From NCBI GenBank assembly GCA_016763335.1, contig JAESUD010000260.1:1-5179 (forward strand): a DNA stretch of 5,179 bases, given 5' to 3'. Below, in pieces: positions 1-5,179 of this stretch (position 1 is the stretch's first letter; the number at the start of each line of letters is the position of its first letter). The notes beneath the pieces were generated by a model, which worked only from the letters and a program-made list of their open reading frames with translations, ran no database searches and was not told where the DNA came from. The translations under genes were made by a program, and so were the position numbers. Origin of the DNA: Emcibacteraceae bacterium. GTDB taxonomy: Bacteria; Pseudomonadota; Alphaproteobacteria; Sphingomonadales; Emcibacteraceae.

Positions 1-26
1 GGAATATCAAGTTCTTCGTCGTCCAT
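1..26 (-). CDS. N-terminal fragment of a small acidic protein, possibly DUF1192 family
   Basis: Only the first 8 codons are in the window, reading MDDEELDI on the minus strand, and the gene continues off the left edge. The start is supported by a purine-rich AGAAG stretch just upstream of the ATG. An acidic MDDxx start, divergent from a PIG3-type quinone oxidoreductase, matches the small alphaproteobacterial DUF1192 proteins (function unknown, about 60 residues). That identification rests on context and a very short match, so it is a guess. That a gene starts here is likelier than its family name. Confidence 0.45.
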
Positions 27-68
27 TTTATCTTCTTTTAATTATCGCCTATGTGTTTAACTCTCTAT

Positions 69-87
69 TGTCTATAAATTAAAGACA
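69..87. promoter_or_regulatory. Dyad TGTCT-N9-AGACA over a candidate qor -10
   Basis: The spacer between the two divergent starts (27-118) holds an inverted repeat, TGTCT (69-73) and AGACA (83-87), with 9 A/T bases between. The enclosed TATAAA (73-78) is a possible plus-strand -10 box about 40 bases before the qor start. No convincing -35 box lies at the right distance. The dyad could be a repressor site, but five-base arms in an AT-rich spacer can arise by chance. Confidence 0.25.
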
Positions 88-118
88 GTGTCAATTAGCT
101 TTTAAGCAGGATTAATTT

Positions 119-1096
119 ATGAAAGCAGTAAATATTAAAAAATTCGGCGGGCCAGAAATGTTAGAAATCATATCATGCCCAATACCTAAAATTACAGCGA
201 ATCAGGTGTTGATAAAAATCACGGCTTCCGGCGTAAACCGCCCCGACATTGTTCAAAGAAAAGGTTTATACCCTGCACCAACCGATGCGTCACCTATTCT
301 TGGCCTTGAATGTGCTGGGATTATTGAACGGGTGGGTAAAAATGTAACCGGTTGGAAAGCCGGCGATGAAGTCTGTGCCCTACTCCCCGGCGGCGGATAC
401 GCCGAATATGCCGCGACAGATCAGGGAAGTGTTTTAAAAATTCCAAATAATTTAACCATGATTGAAGCAGCTGCCCTACCCGAAACATATTTTACCGTAT
501 GGTCAAATTTGTTTATGCGTGCAGGATTAATGCACGGCGAAACTCTATTAATCCACGGCGGCACGTCCGGCATTGGCACGACAGCCATTCAAATGGCCAA
601 ACTATTTGGTGCAACAGTCATCAGCACATCAGGCAGTGATGAAAAATGCAACCAATGTAAAGAACTCGGCGTAAATCACACCATAAATTATAAAACACAG
701 GATTTTGTTAAGCAAACACTTGAATTTACAGATGGCATAGGCGTTGATGTTATCCTTGACATGGTAGCCGGTGAATATCTACCACGAAATATCAATGCCC
801 TTAACGAGGACGGCAGACTGGTTATAATCGCTGTGCAAGGTGGCATCAAAAACGAGCTAAACATGCTAACCGTAATGAAAAAACGTCTAACAATTACCGG
901 TTCAACCTTAAGGCCACGAAATAATAATTTTAAAACAGAAATTGCTAAAGCATTAAAAGATAATATCTGGCCATCACTTGAAGCTGGCAAAATTAAACCC
1001 ATCATTGACAGAACATTTGTCCTTGATGATGTTGTTGCTGCCCATCAATATCTGGAAAGCGGCAAACATTTTGGTAAAATAGTTTTAGAGATATAG
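119..1096 (+). CDS. NAD(P)H:quinone oxidoreductase, PIG3/zeta-crystallin type (zinc-free MDR)
   Basis: This is a 325-residue cytoplasmic medium-chain dehydrogenase/reductase, full length for the PIG3-like quinone oxidoreductases that reduce quinones with NAD(P)H. The N-terminal GroES-like domain carries GVNRPDIVQRKG (38-49) and GLECAG (62-67). PETYFTVWSNLF (121-132) leads into the Rossmann fold, whose nucleotide-binding turn is HGGTSGIG (146-153). GSTLRPR (261-267) is typical of the PIG3 subgroup, and HFGKIVLEI closes the protein. The cysteine and histidine zinc ligands of alcohol dehydrogenases are absent, as expected for this branch. The ATG has an AGGA seven bases upstream (108-111). The gene is divergent from the fragment at 1-26 and converges on the ATPase gene. 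The true substrate (quinone, other enone) cannot be read from sequence. Confidence 0.92.
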   Translation: MKAVNIKKFGGPEMLEIISCPIPKITANQVLIKITASGVNRPDIVQRKGLYPAPTDASPILGLECAGIIERVGKNVTGWKAGDEVCALLPGGGYAEYAATDQGSVLKIPNNLTMIEAAALPETYFTVWSNLFMRAGLMHGETLLIHGGTSGIGTTAIQMAKLFGATVISTSGSDEKCNQCKELGVNHTINYKTQDFVKQTLEFTDGIGVDVILDMVAGEYLPRNINALNEDGRLVIIAVQGGIKNELNMLTVMKKRLTITGSTLRPRNNNFKTEIAKALKDNIWPSLEAGKIKPIIDRTFVLDDVVAAHQYLESGKHFGKIVLEI

Positions 1097-1109
1097 AATT
1101 ATTTTAACT

Positions 1110-2786
1110 TTATTGTCCTGTACGGCGCCAACGATCAATGGTGGCCTTAACAAAATTCTCATCCTCAAGTCCAAGCTGCCAATCAACGGAATAGGACGGG
1201 CTACCACTGCTTGGAAGATGTTCATCGTCAAGTTTATCAATGAGCAATCGAACCGGGGCCTCTACCCCCTCTCCGACGGCTAAGGCTTCACGGTTTTGCA
1301 ATGATGATAGTGCATTAAGCGATCCTTCCGCCCCCTCAGGCAACACATGTGCGACAAACTTTTGATCGCGGTCATTATTAAGACGCATGGCAAAAATTGT
1401 CCCGCACTGTGAAAGCGCAGACTCAGACACATCAGCCGGCCTCTGAGAAACCAAACCAAGCGACACACCGTATTTACGACCTTCTTTGGCAATTCGTTCA
1501 ATAGCTTTTTTTGTGGAATTAAAAATTGTTGAATTATCAGTTGGTACATATCTATGGGCTTCTTCGCAGACCAGCAATATCGGGCGCGCATCATTACCAC
1601 GGCTCCACACCGCAAAATCAAATACTGCCCGGCTGATAATCGACACCACAACATTAACAATTTCAGACGGCACACCGGAAAGATCAATTGTTGATACCGG
1701 TTTATTATTAACCGGAAAACGCAAAAGTTCGCCAATAATGCTATTCAGGCTGTCATTAATCAACATGCCTGAAAACATAAAGCCAAACCGTGTATCGCGG
1801 CGAAGTTCGTCAATTTTGTTTTTTAGACGTAAATATGGTGTTAGTGTTTCCGGGTTATCAAGTTTTCCCATTTCTTCATCAAGATAACGCATCACAAAGG
1901 AAAGCTTATAAGGAATGGGTGTATCAACTGTCACCTGTTCAGCGGGTAGGTTTTCGTTATTATCGATCCTTGCCTCATAAATACAGCGACGAAGAACATC
2001 GATTTCAATCATTCTTTCTTTGCTACCATAGGCCCCGATAAACATTTCAACATGTTCTTCAAAATTCATCATCCAGTATGGAAGTCGCAAATTATTAATA
2101 TCAAAATGTTCCGCGCAATCAGAAAATGCCGTTTCATATTCATTATGTGGGTCGAGCATCAAGATATGAGCATGAGGAAGTCGTTCAACTATGCGGCGGA
2201 TCAACAAAGCAACCGTGCAGGATTTACCCGTGCCGGTGCTGCCAAGAATTGCAAAATGCTTACCGAGCAAGGCATCAATATTGATGGATGCCGGCGTTAA
2301 ATGCTGCGGAAAAACATGACCAAGATGGAAATGGTTACTATCGTTATTACCAAATATTCCTTCAACATCCCGAAGGCTCACCGGATAAATTGCCTGACCG
2401 GGAATGGGAAAATCCGTTACTCCGCGATCAAATATCATTCTCGTTTCCGTGTAGGGTGCCCGAATACCATGGCCAAGAAAATCCAACGTCATAATAGCTT
2501 TATCAAAAGTTGCGCCATTTTGCTGTGCGATAATATTACGGACGGTTACAAATAAGTATCCCTTGGAAACCTTAATTTTGAGAATAGTACCAATTTGTCC
2601 TGGTGAAAATTCCGCTTCATCACTATCAATATTAGATAGCTCGCGCAATACAGCAAGATCACAAATAGCTTTGGCACCATTACCACTCACTTCTGTAATC
2701 TGACCTATTTCCCGAGACGGTTCAATTTCACTAAGTTCTACACTGCTCATATCACTCTCTTGTTTCTCTGAAGCCTGATTTTTCAT
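1110..2786 (-). CDS. HerA/FtsK-superfamily ATPase (HAS-barrel plus DUF87)
   Basis: A 558-residue soluble P-loop ATPase of the HerA group, whose characterised members form hexameric rings that translocate DNA, often with a NurA or other nuclease. A small beta-rich HAS-barrel-like domain starts near residue 25 (REIGQITEVSGNGAKAICDL) and runs to about 110. HLGHVFP (154-160) precedes the ATPase core. Walker A is GSTGTGKS (182-189), with LMLDPHNEY (209-217) after it. A helical insert covers about 245-345. Walker B is ILLVCEEAHRY (403-413) with E408/E409, followed by EGRKYGVSLGLVSQRP (435-450) and the arginine-bearing FAMRLNNDRD (465-474). No transmembrane segment is seen. The start is uncertain: the ATG at 2786 has GGAG 13 bases away, whereas Met13 (codon 2748-2750) has a closer AAGAGAG, so a 546-residue form is plausible. 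No nuclease gene is adjacent, and the cellular role is unassigned. Confidence 0.88.
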   Translation of the reverse strand: MKNQASEKQESDMSSVELSEIEPSREIGQITEVSGNGAKAICDLAVLRELSNIDSDEAEFSPGQIGTILKIKVSKGYLFVTVRNIIAQQNGATFDKAIMTLDFLGHGIRAPYTETRMIFDRGVTDFPIPGQAIYPVSLRDVEGIFGNNDSNHFHLGHVFPQHLTPASINIDALLGKHFAILGSTGTGKSCTVALLIRRIVERLPHAHILMLDPHNEYETAFSDCAEHFDINNLRLPYWMMNFEEHVEMFIGAYGSKERMIEIDVLRRCIYEARIDNNENLPAEQVTVDTPIPYKLSFVMRYLDEEMGKLDNPETLTPYLRLKNKIDELRRDTRFGFMFSGMLINDSLNSIIGELLRFPVNNKPVSTIDLSGVPSEIVNVVVSIISRAVFDFAVWSRGNDARPILLVCEEAHRYVPTDNSTIFNSTKKAIERIAKEGRKYGVSLGLVSQRPADVSESALSQCGTIFAMRLNNDRDQKFVAHVLPEGAEGSLNALSSLQNREALAVGEGVEAPVRLLIDKLDDEHLPSSGSPSYSVDWQLGLEDENFVKATIDRWRRTGQ

Positions 2787-2834
2787 AAATTTTACTTTTC
2801 TCCACCATATCCCATAAACTTGTGATATAATTGC

Positions 2835-2966
2835 GGAAACTATAGAGAATGAGGCTTAAAGAAACGGTTAAAATTACTTTAAATACGCGGGAAAACTAAA
2901 TTGGATATTTTTTTTAAAATTTATTCAGGATTTCGTTGACATTTTATCAGTGCCGCTATAGTTTCC
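2835..2966. repeat. 11-bp perfect inverted repeat flanking the divergent promoter region
   Basis: GGAAACTATAG (2835-2845) and CTATAGTTTCC (2956-2966) are exact reverse complements 110 bases apart, between the ATPase gene and rpmJ. The right copy contains TATAGT (2957-2962), the proposed rpmJ -10. The left copy puts the same TATAGT on the minus strand, about 50-60 bases before the ATPase start, though no good minus-strand -35 was found. The arms may be paired promoter elements or paired binding sites. The repeat is certain; its role is inferred. Confidence 0.5.
2905..2962 (+). promoter_or_regulatory. Likely rpmJ promoter with upstream AT tract
   Basis: A perfect -35 TTGACA (2936-2941) is followed after a short 15-base spacer by TATAGT (2957-2962). 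Transcription should start near 2969, giving a leader of about 75 bases. A T-run and A/T tract at about 2905-2927 sits where UP elements lie on strong ribosomal promoters. The spacer is two bases below the optimum, so the exact -10 register is uncertain; TAGTTT at 2959-2964 would give 17. Confidence 0.6.
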
Positions 2967-2978
2967 CTCAAAGTTTGA

Positions 2979-3009
2979 AAAGTGTTTATCACTTTAGGTC
3001 ACAAAGACC
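2979..3009 (+). promoter_or_regulatory. Two small hairpins in the rpmJ leader
   Basis: AAAGTG (2979-2984) pairs with CACTTT (2990-2995) around a five-base loop. GGTC (2997-3000) pairs with GACC (3006-3009) around ACAAA. Both lie in the predicted 5' leader, upstream of the ribosome binding site. Ribosomal protein leaders are often autoregulated, but these stems are short and match no known leader motif that I recognise. Confidence 0.25.
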
Positions 3010-3043
3010 CGCAAATAGCTACATATAAAGATACGGAAATATT

Positions 3044-3169
3044 ATGAAAGTCGTAAATTCATTAAAGTCACTTAAAAATCGTCATCGCGATTGTCGTGTA
3101 ATCCGCCGTAAAGGCAGAACTTTGGTTATTAATAAAACAAATCGTCGGTTTAAAGCCCGTCAGGGGTAA
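3044..3169 (+). CDS. rpmJ: Large-subunit ribosomal protein bL36, zinc-ribbon-less form
   Basis: This short gene encodes 41 residues: [17 protein letters not shown], then [15 protein letters not shown], then NRRFKARQG. It is bL36, a very basic protein bound to 23S rRNA in the large ribosomal subunit. Classical bL36 is about 38 residues with a CxxC...C...H zinc ribbon. This protein has a single cysteine (Cys17) and cannot form that site, so it belongs to the zinc-independent (YkgO-like, C-minus) type that is the usual bL36 of Alphaproteobacteria. GGA (3035-3037) lies six bases before the ATG as a weak Shine-Dalgarno. The gene stands alone with its own promoter, divergent from the ATPase gene, and is followed by the hairpin array. 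Confidence 0.95.
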   Translation: MKVVNSLKSLKNRHRDCRVIRRKGRTLVINKTNRRFKARQG

Positions 3170-3174
3170 TATTA

Positions 3175-3197
3175 CAAATATCTTATAAAGATATTTG
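3175..3197. repeat. Perfect 10-bp AT-rich dyad just after rpmJ
   Basis: CAAATATCTT (3175-3184) and AAGATATTTG (3188-3197) are exact complements around the three-base centre ATA, starting five bases after the rpmJ stop. The right arm overlaps a TTGACA at 3195-3200. As RNA it would be a weak AT-rich hairpin protecting the rpmJ 3' end; as DNA it could be an operator over the downstream promoter-like sequence. It lacks a U-tract and GC content, so it is not a classical terminator. Confidence 0.5.
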
Positions 3198-3224
3198 ACA
3201 ACCGTACCTATTTCGTAGTAAATT
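3195..3224 (+). promoter_or_regulatory. Possible promoter between rpmJ and the hairpin pair
   Basis: TTGACA (3195-3200) is a perfect -35 hexamer. The best -10 is TAAATT (3219-3224), four of six matches with an 18-base spacer. Initiation would fall near 3231, right at the base of the UUCG hairpin, so any transcript would begin with that structure. The weak -10 keeps confidence low. Confidence 0.3.
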
Positions 3225-3228
3225 AGAA

Positions 3229-3256
3229 TTTGTTAGAGGCTTCGGCCTTTAACAAA
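3229..3256 (+). terminator. 12-bp UUCG-capped hairpin downstream of rpmJ
   Basis: TTTGTTAGAGGC (3229-3240) pairs fully with GCCTTTAACAAA (3245-3256), with one G-U pair, closed by the very stable C(UUCG)G tetraloop. Such hairpins commonly end transcripts, but no U-run follows, and the next stem starts two bases later. It may act with the second hairpin as a tandem terminator, be a 3'-end stabiliser, or be the first domain of a small RNA. Confidence 0.5.
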
Positions 3257-3258
3257 CT

Positions 3259-3300
3259 GGAGACCGAGCTTCCCCCCCAAGGGCTCGGTCTCCTTCCTAT
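3259..3300 (+). terminator. GC-rich 11-bp hairpin with C7 loop, probable rpmJ terminator
   Basis: GGAGACCGAGC (3259-3269) and GCTCGGTCTCC (3283-3293) form a perfect stem. The 13-base loop TTCCCCCCCAAGG has seven consecutive C; two further C-G pairs past a UU bulge could shrink it to CCCCCAA. The bases after the stem, TTCCTATTT, are only moderately U-rich, so intrinsic termination is plausible but not textbook. The first hairpin lies just two bases upstream. Confidence 0.6.
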
Positions 3301-3334
3301 TTAAGGGGTATTTTATCCCAAAAATAATAATCCC

Positions 3335-3367
3335 TAAACATATATATAATCTTTAAACATATATAAT
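3335..3367. repeat. Short AT-rich tandem repeat in the rpmJ-pyk spacer
   Basis: TAAACATATATATAAT (3335-3350) recurs as TAAACATATATAAT (3354-3367), the second copy one TA shorter, with a 19-base period. It lies just past the 3' end of pyk. No terminator with a U-tract was seen for pyk on the minus strand in this spacer (3302-3378); the only other structure is a weak GGGGTA/TATCCC stem at about 3305-3319. Confidence 0.5.
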
Positions 3368-3378
3368 GAATGTATTTT

Positions 3379-4812
3379 TTATATTTTAATATGATGATCT
3401 TGCACACGTGATATGCGCAGCACATTTGTTTTCCCTGGTGTACCAAACGGCATTCCTGCCATGATAACGATTCGGTCATTTATGTTGGCGTAACCATATT
3501 CATGACAAATATTGCAGGCTTTATCGATCATATCCTGAAAATTAACCGCATCCTGCGAATAAACGCAATTGAGCCCCCATACAAGCGCCAGCCGCCGTGC
3601 AGTGCCAATATTGGGCGTAAGAACCAAAAGCGGGGTTTTCGGACGTTCGCGCGACGCCCGTAGTGCCGTTGAGCCGGACCCTGTATAAGTAACAATAGCC
3701 TGCGCTTCTATGGTATCGGCGACTTGTTTTGCTGCAGCACTGATTGCATCGGCAGTTGTGGCTTCCGGTGTTGCAAGATCTTTTCCAAGCATACGTCTGT
3801 AACTCGGTTCACTTTCGATACTACTGGCAATTTTGTTCATCATGGCAACGGCTTCTTCCGGATATTCACCAGCCGCCGATTCCGCCGATAACATAATAGC
3901 GTCAGCCCCGTCAAAAACAGCATTGGCCACGTCCGATACTTCCGCCCGTGTCGGAACCGGGGCGGTAATCATACTTTCAAGCATTTGTGTGGCAACCACG
4001 GACGGAATACCAGCCCGCCTGGCGTGACGAATAATTTTTTTCTGTTTTACCGGCACAAGTTCCATGGGCAGTTCAACACCCAAATCGCCACGGGCAACCA
4101 TAACACCATCAGATACAGCAATAATTTCGTCTATCGCATGAACCGCAGACGGCTTTTCAATCTTCGCCATCACCGATGCACGGCCCTTAATGATTTCTTT
4201 TGCCTCAATCACGTCTTCCGGTCTTTGCACGAATGAAAGCGCAACCCAGTCAACACCCAGATCAAGAACAAAGTTCAGATCTTTCTTGTCTTTCTCTGTA
4301 AGCGCCGCAAGCGGTAAAATAGCACTCGGTACATTAACACCCTTGCGGTTCGATAACTCACCACCAACCAATACGGTTGTGATGATTTTCTGCTCTTCAA
4401 CTTTATCAATTTGCAGACGAATTTTACCGTCATTTAAAAGAAGTTCGGTTTTCGGCTCGACCACCTGATAAATTTCAGGATGAGGAAGCTCAACTCTTTT
4501 ATTTGTTCCAGGGGTAGCGTCCATATCAAGAATAAACTGCTGATCTTTTTCAAGCATGATTTTTTCATCCTTGAACACCCCTACCCGCAATTTTGGCCCT
4601 TGTAAATCAGCAAGAATACCAATTGGTCGCCCTGTGGCCTTTTCCACTTCACGAACTGTTGCATAAAGATTTGCAGCATCGCTATGGGTGCCGTGGCTCA
4701 TATTAAGACGGAATACATCCGCCCCCGCATCCGAAAGTTTTTTAATCATTTCAAAACTTGATGATGTTGGCCCCAAGGTGGCAATTATTCGTGTGCGTCG
4801 ACTTCGGTGCAT
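3379..4812 (-). CDS. pyk: Pyruvate kinase
   Basis: A complete 477-residue pyruvate kinase, the cytoplasmic glycolytic enzyme converting phosphoenolpyruvate and ADP to pyruvate and ATP. The barrel opens with RTRIIATLGPTS (6-17) and FRLNMSHG (34-41). The lid (B) domain covers about 71-168, the barrel resumes to about 340, and the C domain fills 345-477. Catalytic residues aligned to rabbit muscle enzyme are R35, D69, R76, K217 and E219 (AKIEKP), D243 (MVARGDLGVE, 238-247) and T275 (ATQMLESM, 274-281). DLQGPKLRV (69-77) has Leu, Gln, Lys and Val where potassium-dependent enzymes have Thr, Lys, Glu and Thr, the known signature of potassium-independent kinases. AGGA sits seven bases before the ATG. 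It begins 17 bases after the M18 peptidase stop, so it is probably in that operon. Confidence 0.97.
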   Translation of the reverse strand: MHRSRRTRIIATLGPTSSSFEMIKKLSDAGADVFRLNMSHGTHSDAANLYATVREVEKATGRPIGILADLQGPKLRVGVFKDEKIMLEKDQQFILDMDATPGTNKRVELPHPEIYQVVEPKTELLLNDGKIRLQIDKVEEQKIITTVLVGGELSNRKGVNVPSAILPLAALTEKDKKDLNFVLDLGVDWVALSFVQRPEDVIEAKEIIKGRASVMAKIEKPSAVHAIDEIIAVSDGVMVARGDLGVELPMELVPVKQKKIIRHARRAGIPSVVATQMLESMITAPVPTRAEVSDVANAVFDGADAIMLSAESAAGEYPEEAVAMMNKIASSIESEPSYRRMLGKDLATPEATTADAISAAAKQVADTIEAQAIVTYTGSGSTALRASRERPKTPLLVLTPNIGTARRLALVWGLNCVYSQDAVNFQDMIDKACNICHEYGYANINDRIVIMAGMPFGTPGKTNVLRISRVQDHHIKI

Positions 4813-4829
4813 ATTATTATCCTATTATA

Positions 4830-5179
4830 TTATCTTCTAAAAAACGCATAGCATGCGCGGTATAAATTATAAACGTCAATTTTGGCACTTACCGCATAAG
4901 GCGTATGGATGGAAAGCACAGGAACTCCAAAATCAATCACATTCATATCCTGCCTTGAAAACTCACCACCAATAGTACCGCCGCCAGCAGTTCCCACTTT
5001 ATATGTTGCCGTCTGCCACGGAATGTTATCTTCATCCAACACTTTACGGATATAGGCAATATATTCGGAATTAGCATTAAACCCACGTCCGTAAAGTTTA
5101 AGATTAACCCCGTAACCAAGGCGCGGCCCGTTTAATGGCTCCCAGGCATTTGGTCGCATGGGGTTAATGCCGGGATTTA
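4830..5179 (-). CDS. M18-family metallo-aminopeptidase, C-terminal part
   Basis: About 116 codons of the C-terminus are present. The reading frame stays open to the right edge (NPGINP precedes the first Met), so the true start lies outside and the Met at 5157-5159 is internal. The fragment resembles the end of M18 zinc aminopeptidases, large cytoplasmic enzymes that trim N-terminal residues from peptides. EPLNGPRLGYG, VGTAGGGTIG and DFGVPVLSIHTPYAVSAKIDVY parallel the family's GGGGT and GVP-L-MHSP segments. The His encoded at 4905-4907 matches the last metal ligand of the family. Other catalytic residues are off the window. The stop is 17 bases before pyk on the same strand, suggesting cotranscription. 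Assignment to M18 is fairly secure; substrate preference is unknown. Confidence 0.75.
   Translation of the reverse strand, partial: NPGINPMRPNAWEPLNGPRLGYGVNLKLYGRGFNANSEYIAYIRKVLDEDNIPWQTATYKVGTAGGGTIGGEFSRQDMNVIDFGVPVLSIHTPYAVSAKIDVYNLYRACYAFFRR

Larger units (their letters stand above)
3229..3302 (+). ncRNA. Candidate two-hairpin small RNA with C-rich loop
   Basis: If the promoter-like sequence at 3195-3224 is active, it would yield an RNA of about 70 bases made almost wholly of two stable hairpins, the second exposing a run of seven C. C-rich loops that can pair with G-rich ribosome binding sites are known in alphaproteobacterial sRNAs such as the CcsR group of Rhodobacter, whose motif is CCUCCUCCC; this one is different, with no U in the C run. 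The same structure could equally be a processed rpmJ 3' end or only a terminator. I recognise no named RNA family here. Confidence 0.3.

Noticed and set aside
1097..1109. Search for a bidirectional terminator between the convergent qor and ATPase genes
   Set aside because: The 13-base gap and adjoining coding ends show no stem-loop of note.
1280..2555. Several plus- and minus-strand frames of 68-151 codons inside the ATPase gene
   Set aside because: All are in other frames of a gene with clear domain motifs, and none shows a recognisable motif of its own.
2849..2899. A 16-codon ATG reading frame (MRLKETVK...) in the spacer before rpmJ
   Set aside because: No properly spaced Shine-Dalgarno, very short, and it lies upstream of the rpmJ promoter; likely chance.
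2943..2991. TTTATCA repeated at 2943-2949 and 2985-2991, 42 bases apart
   Set aside because: A seven-base AT-rich repeat is expected by chance; spacing near four helical turns is suggestive but not enough.
3230..3304. A 24-codon TTG-started frame through the hairpin pair
   Set aside because: The frame follows from two inverted repeats, has no ATG or ribosome binding site, and an in-frame stop sits just upstream; RNA structure explains it better.
3297..3479. Minus-strand 60-residue frame overlapping the pyk 3' end
   Set aside because: It overlaps the conserved pyk C-terminus in another frame and its tail is translated AT-rich spacer; a shadow.

Overview
The window looks like ordinary chromosome from a fairly AT-rich alphaproteobacterium. 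The best lineage evidence is the 41-codon, zinc-ribbon-less bL36 (ending RRFKARQG), which is the form usual in that class. A PIG3-type quinone oxidoreductase divergent from a gene starting MDDEELDI (DUF1192-like) fits the same class. A genus cannot be named from the sequence alone. No mobile element, tRNA, rRNA or CRISPR array was seen.

Layout from left to right. Positions 1-26 hold the first 8 codons of a minus-strand gene. A 92-base divergent spacer separates it from a plus-strand zinc-free NAD(P)H:quinone oxidoreductase (119-1096). That gene converges, with only a 13-base gap, on a minus-strand HerA/FtsK-type hexameric ATPase (1110-2786). A 257-base divergent control region follows (2787-3043), with a good promoter and AT tract for the small ribosomal protein gene rpmJ (3044-3169). 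Downstream of rpmJ are three tandem perfect or near-perfect hairpins (3175-3293). The last two may be rpmJ terminators or a short structured RNA with a C-rich loop. An AT-rich spacer carries a short tandem repeat (3335-3367). Pyruvate kinase (3379-4812, minus) and the C-terminal part of an M18-family metallo-aminopeptidase (4830-5179, minus, running off the window) are 17 bases apart and probably cotranscribed, peptidase first.

The genes do not form an obvious single system. They cover glycolysis (pyk), peptide turnover (M18), translation (bL36), redox (Qor) and a DNA-translocase-type ATPase with no nuclease partner visible. The least explained parts are non-coding: the hairpin array after rpmJ, and an 11-bp inverted repeat that places the same -10-like sequence in both directions between the ATPase gene and rpmJ.
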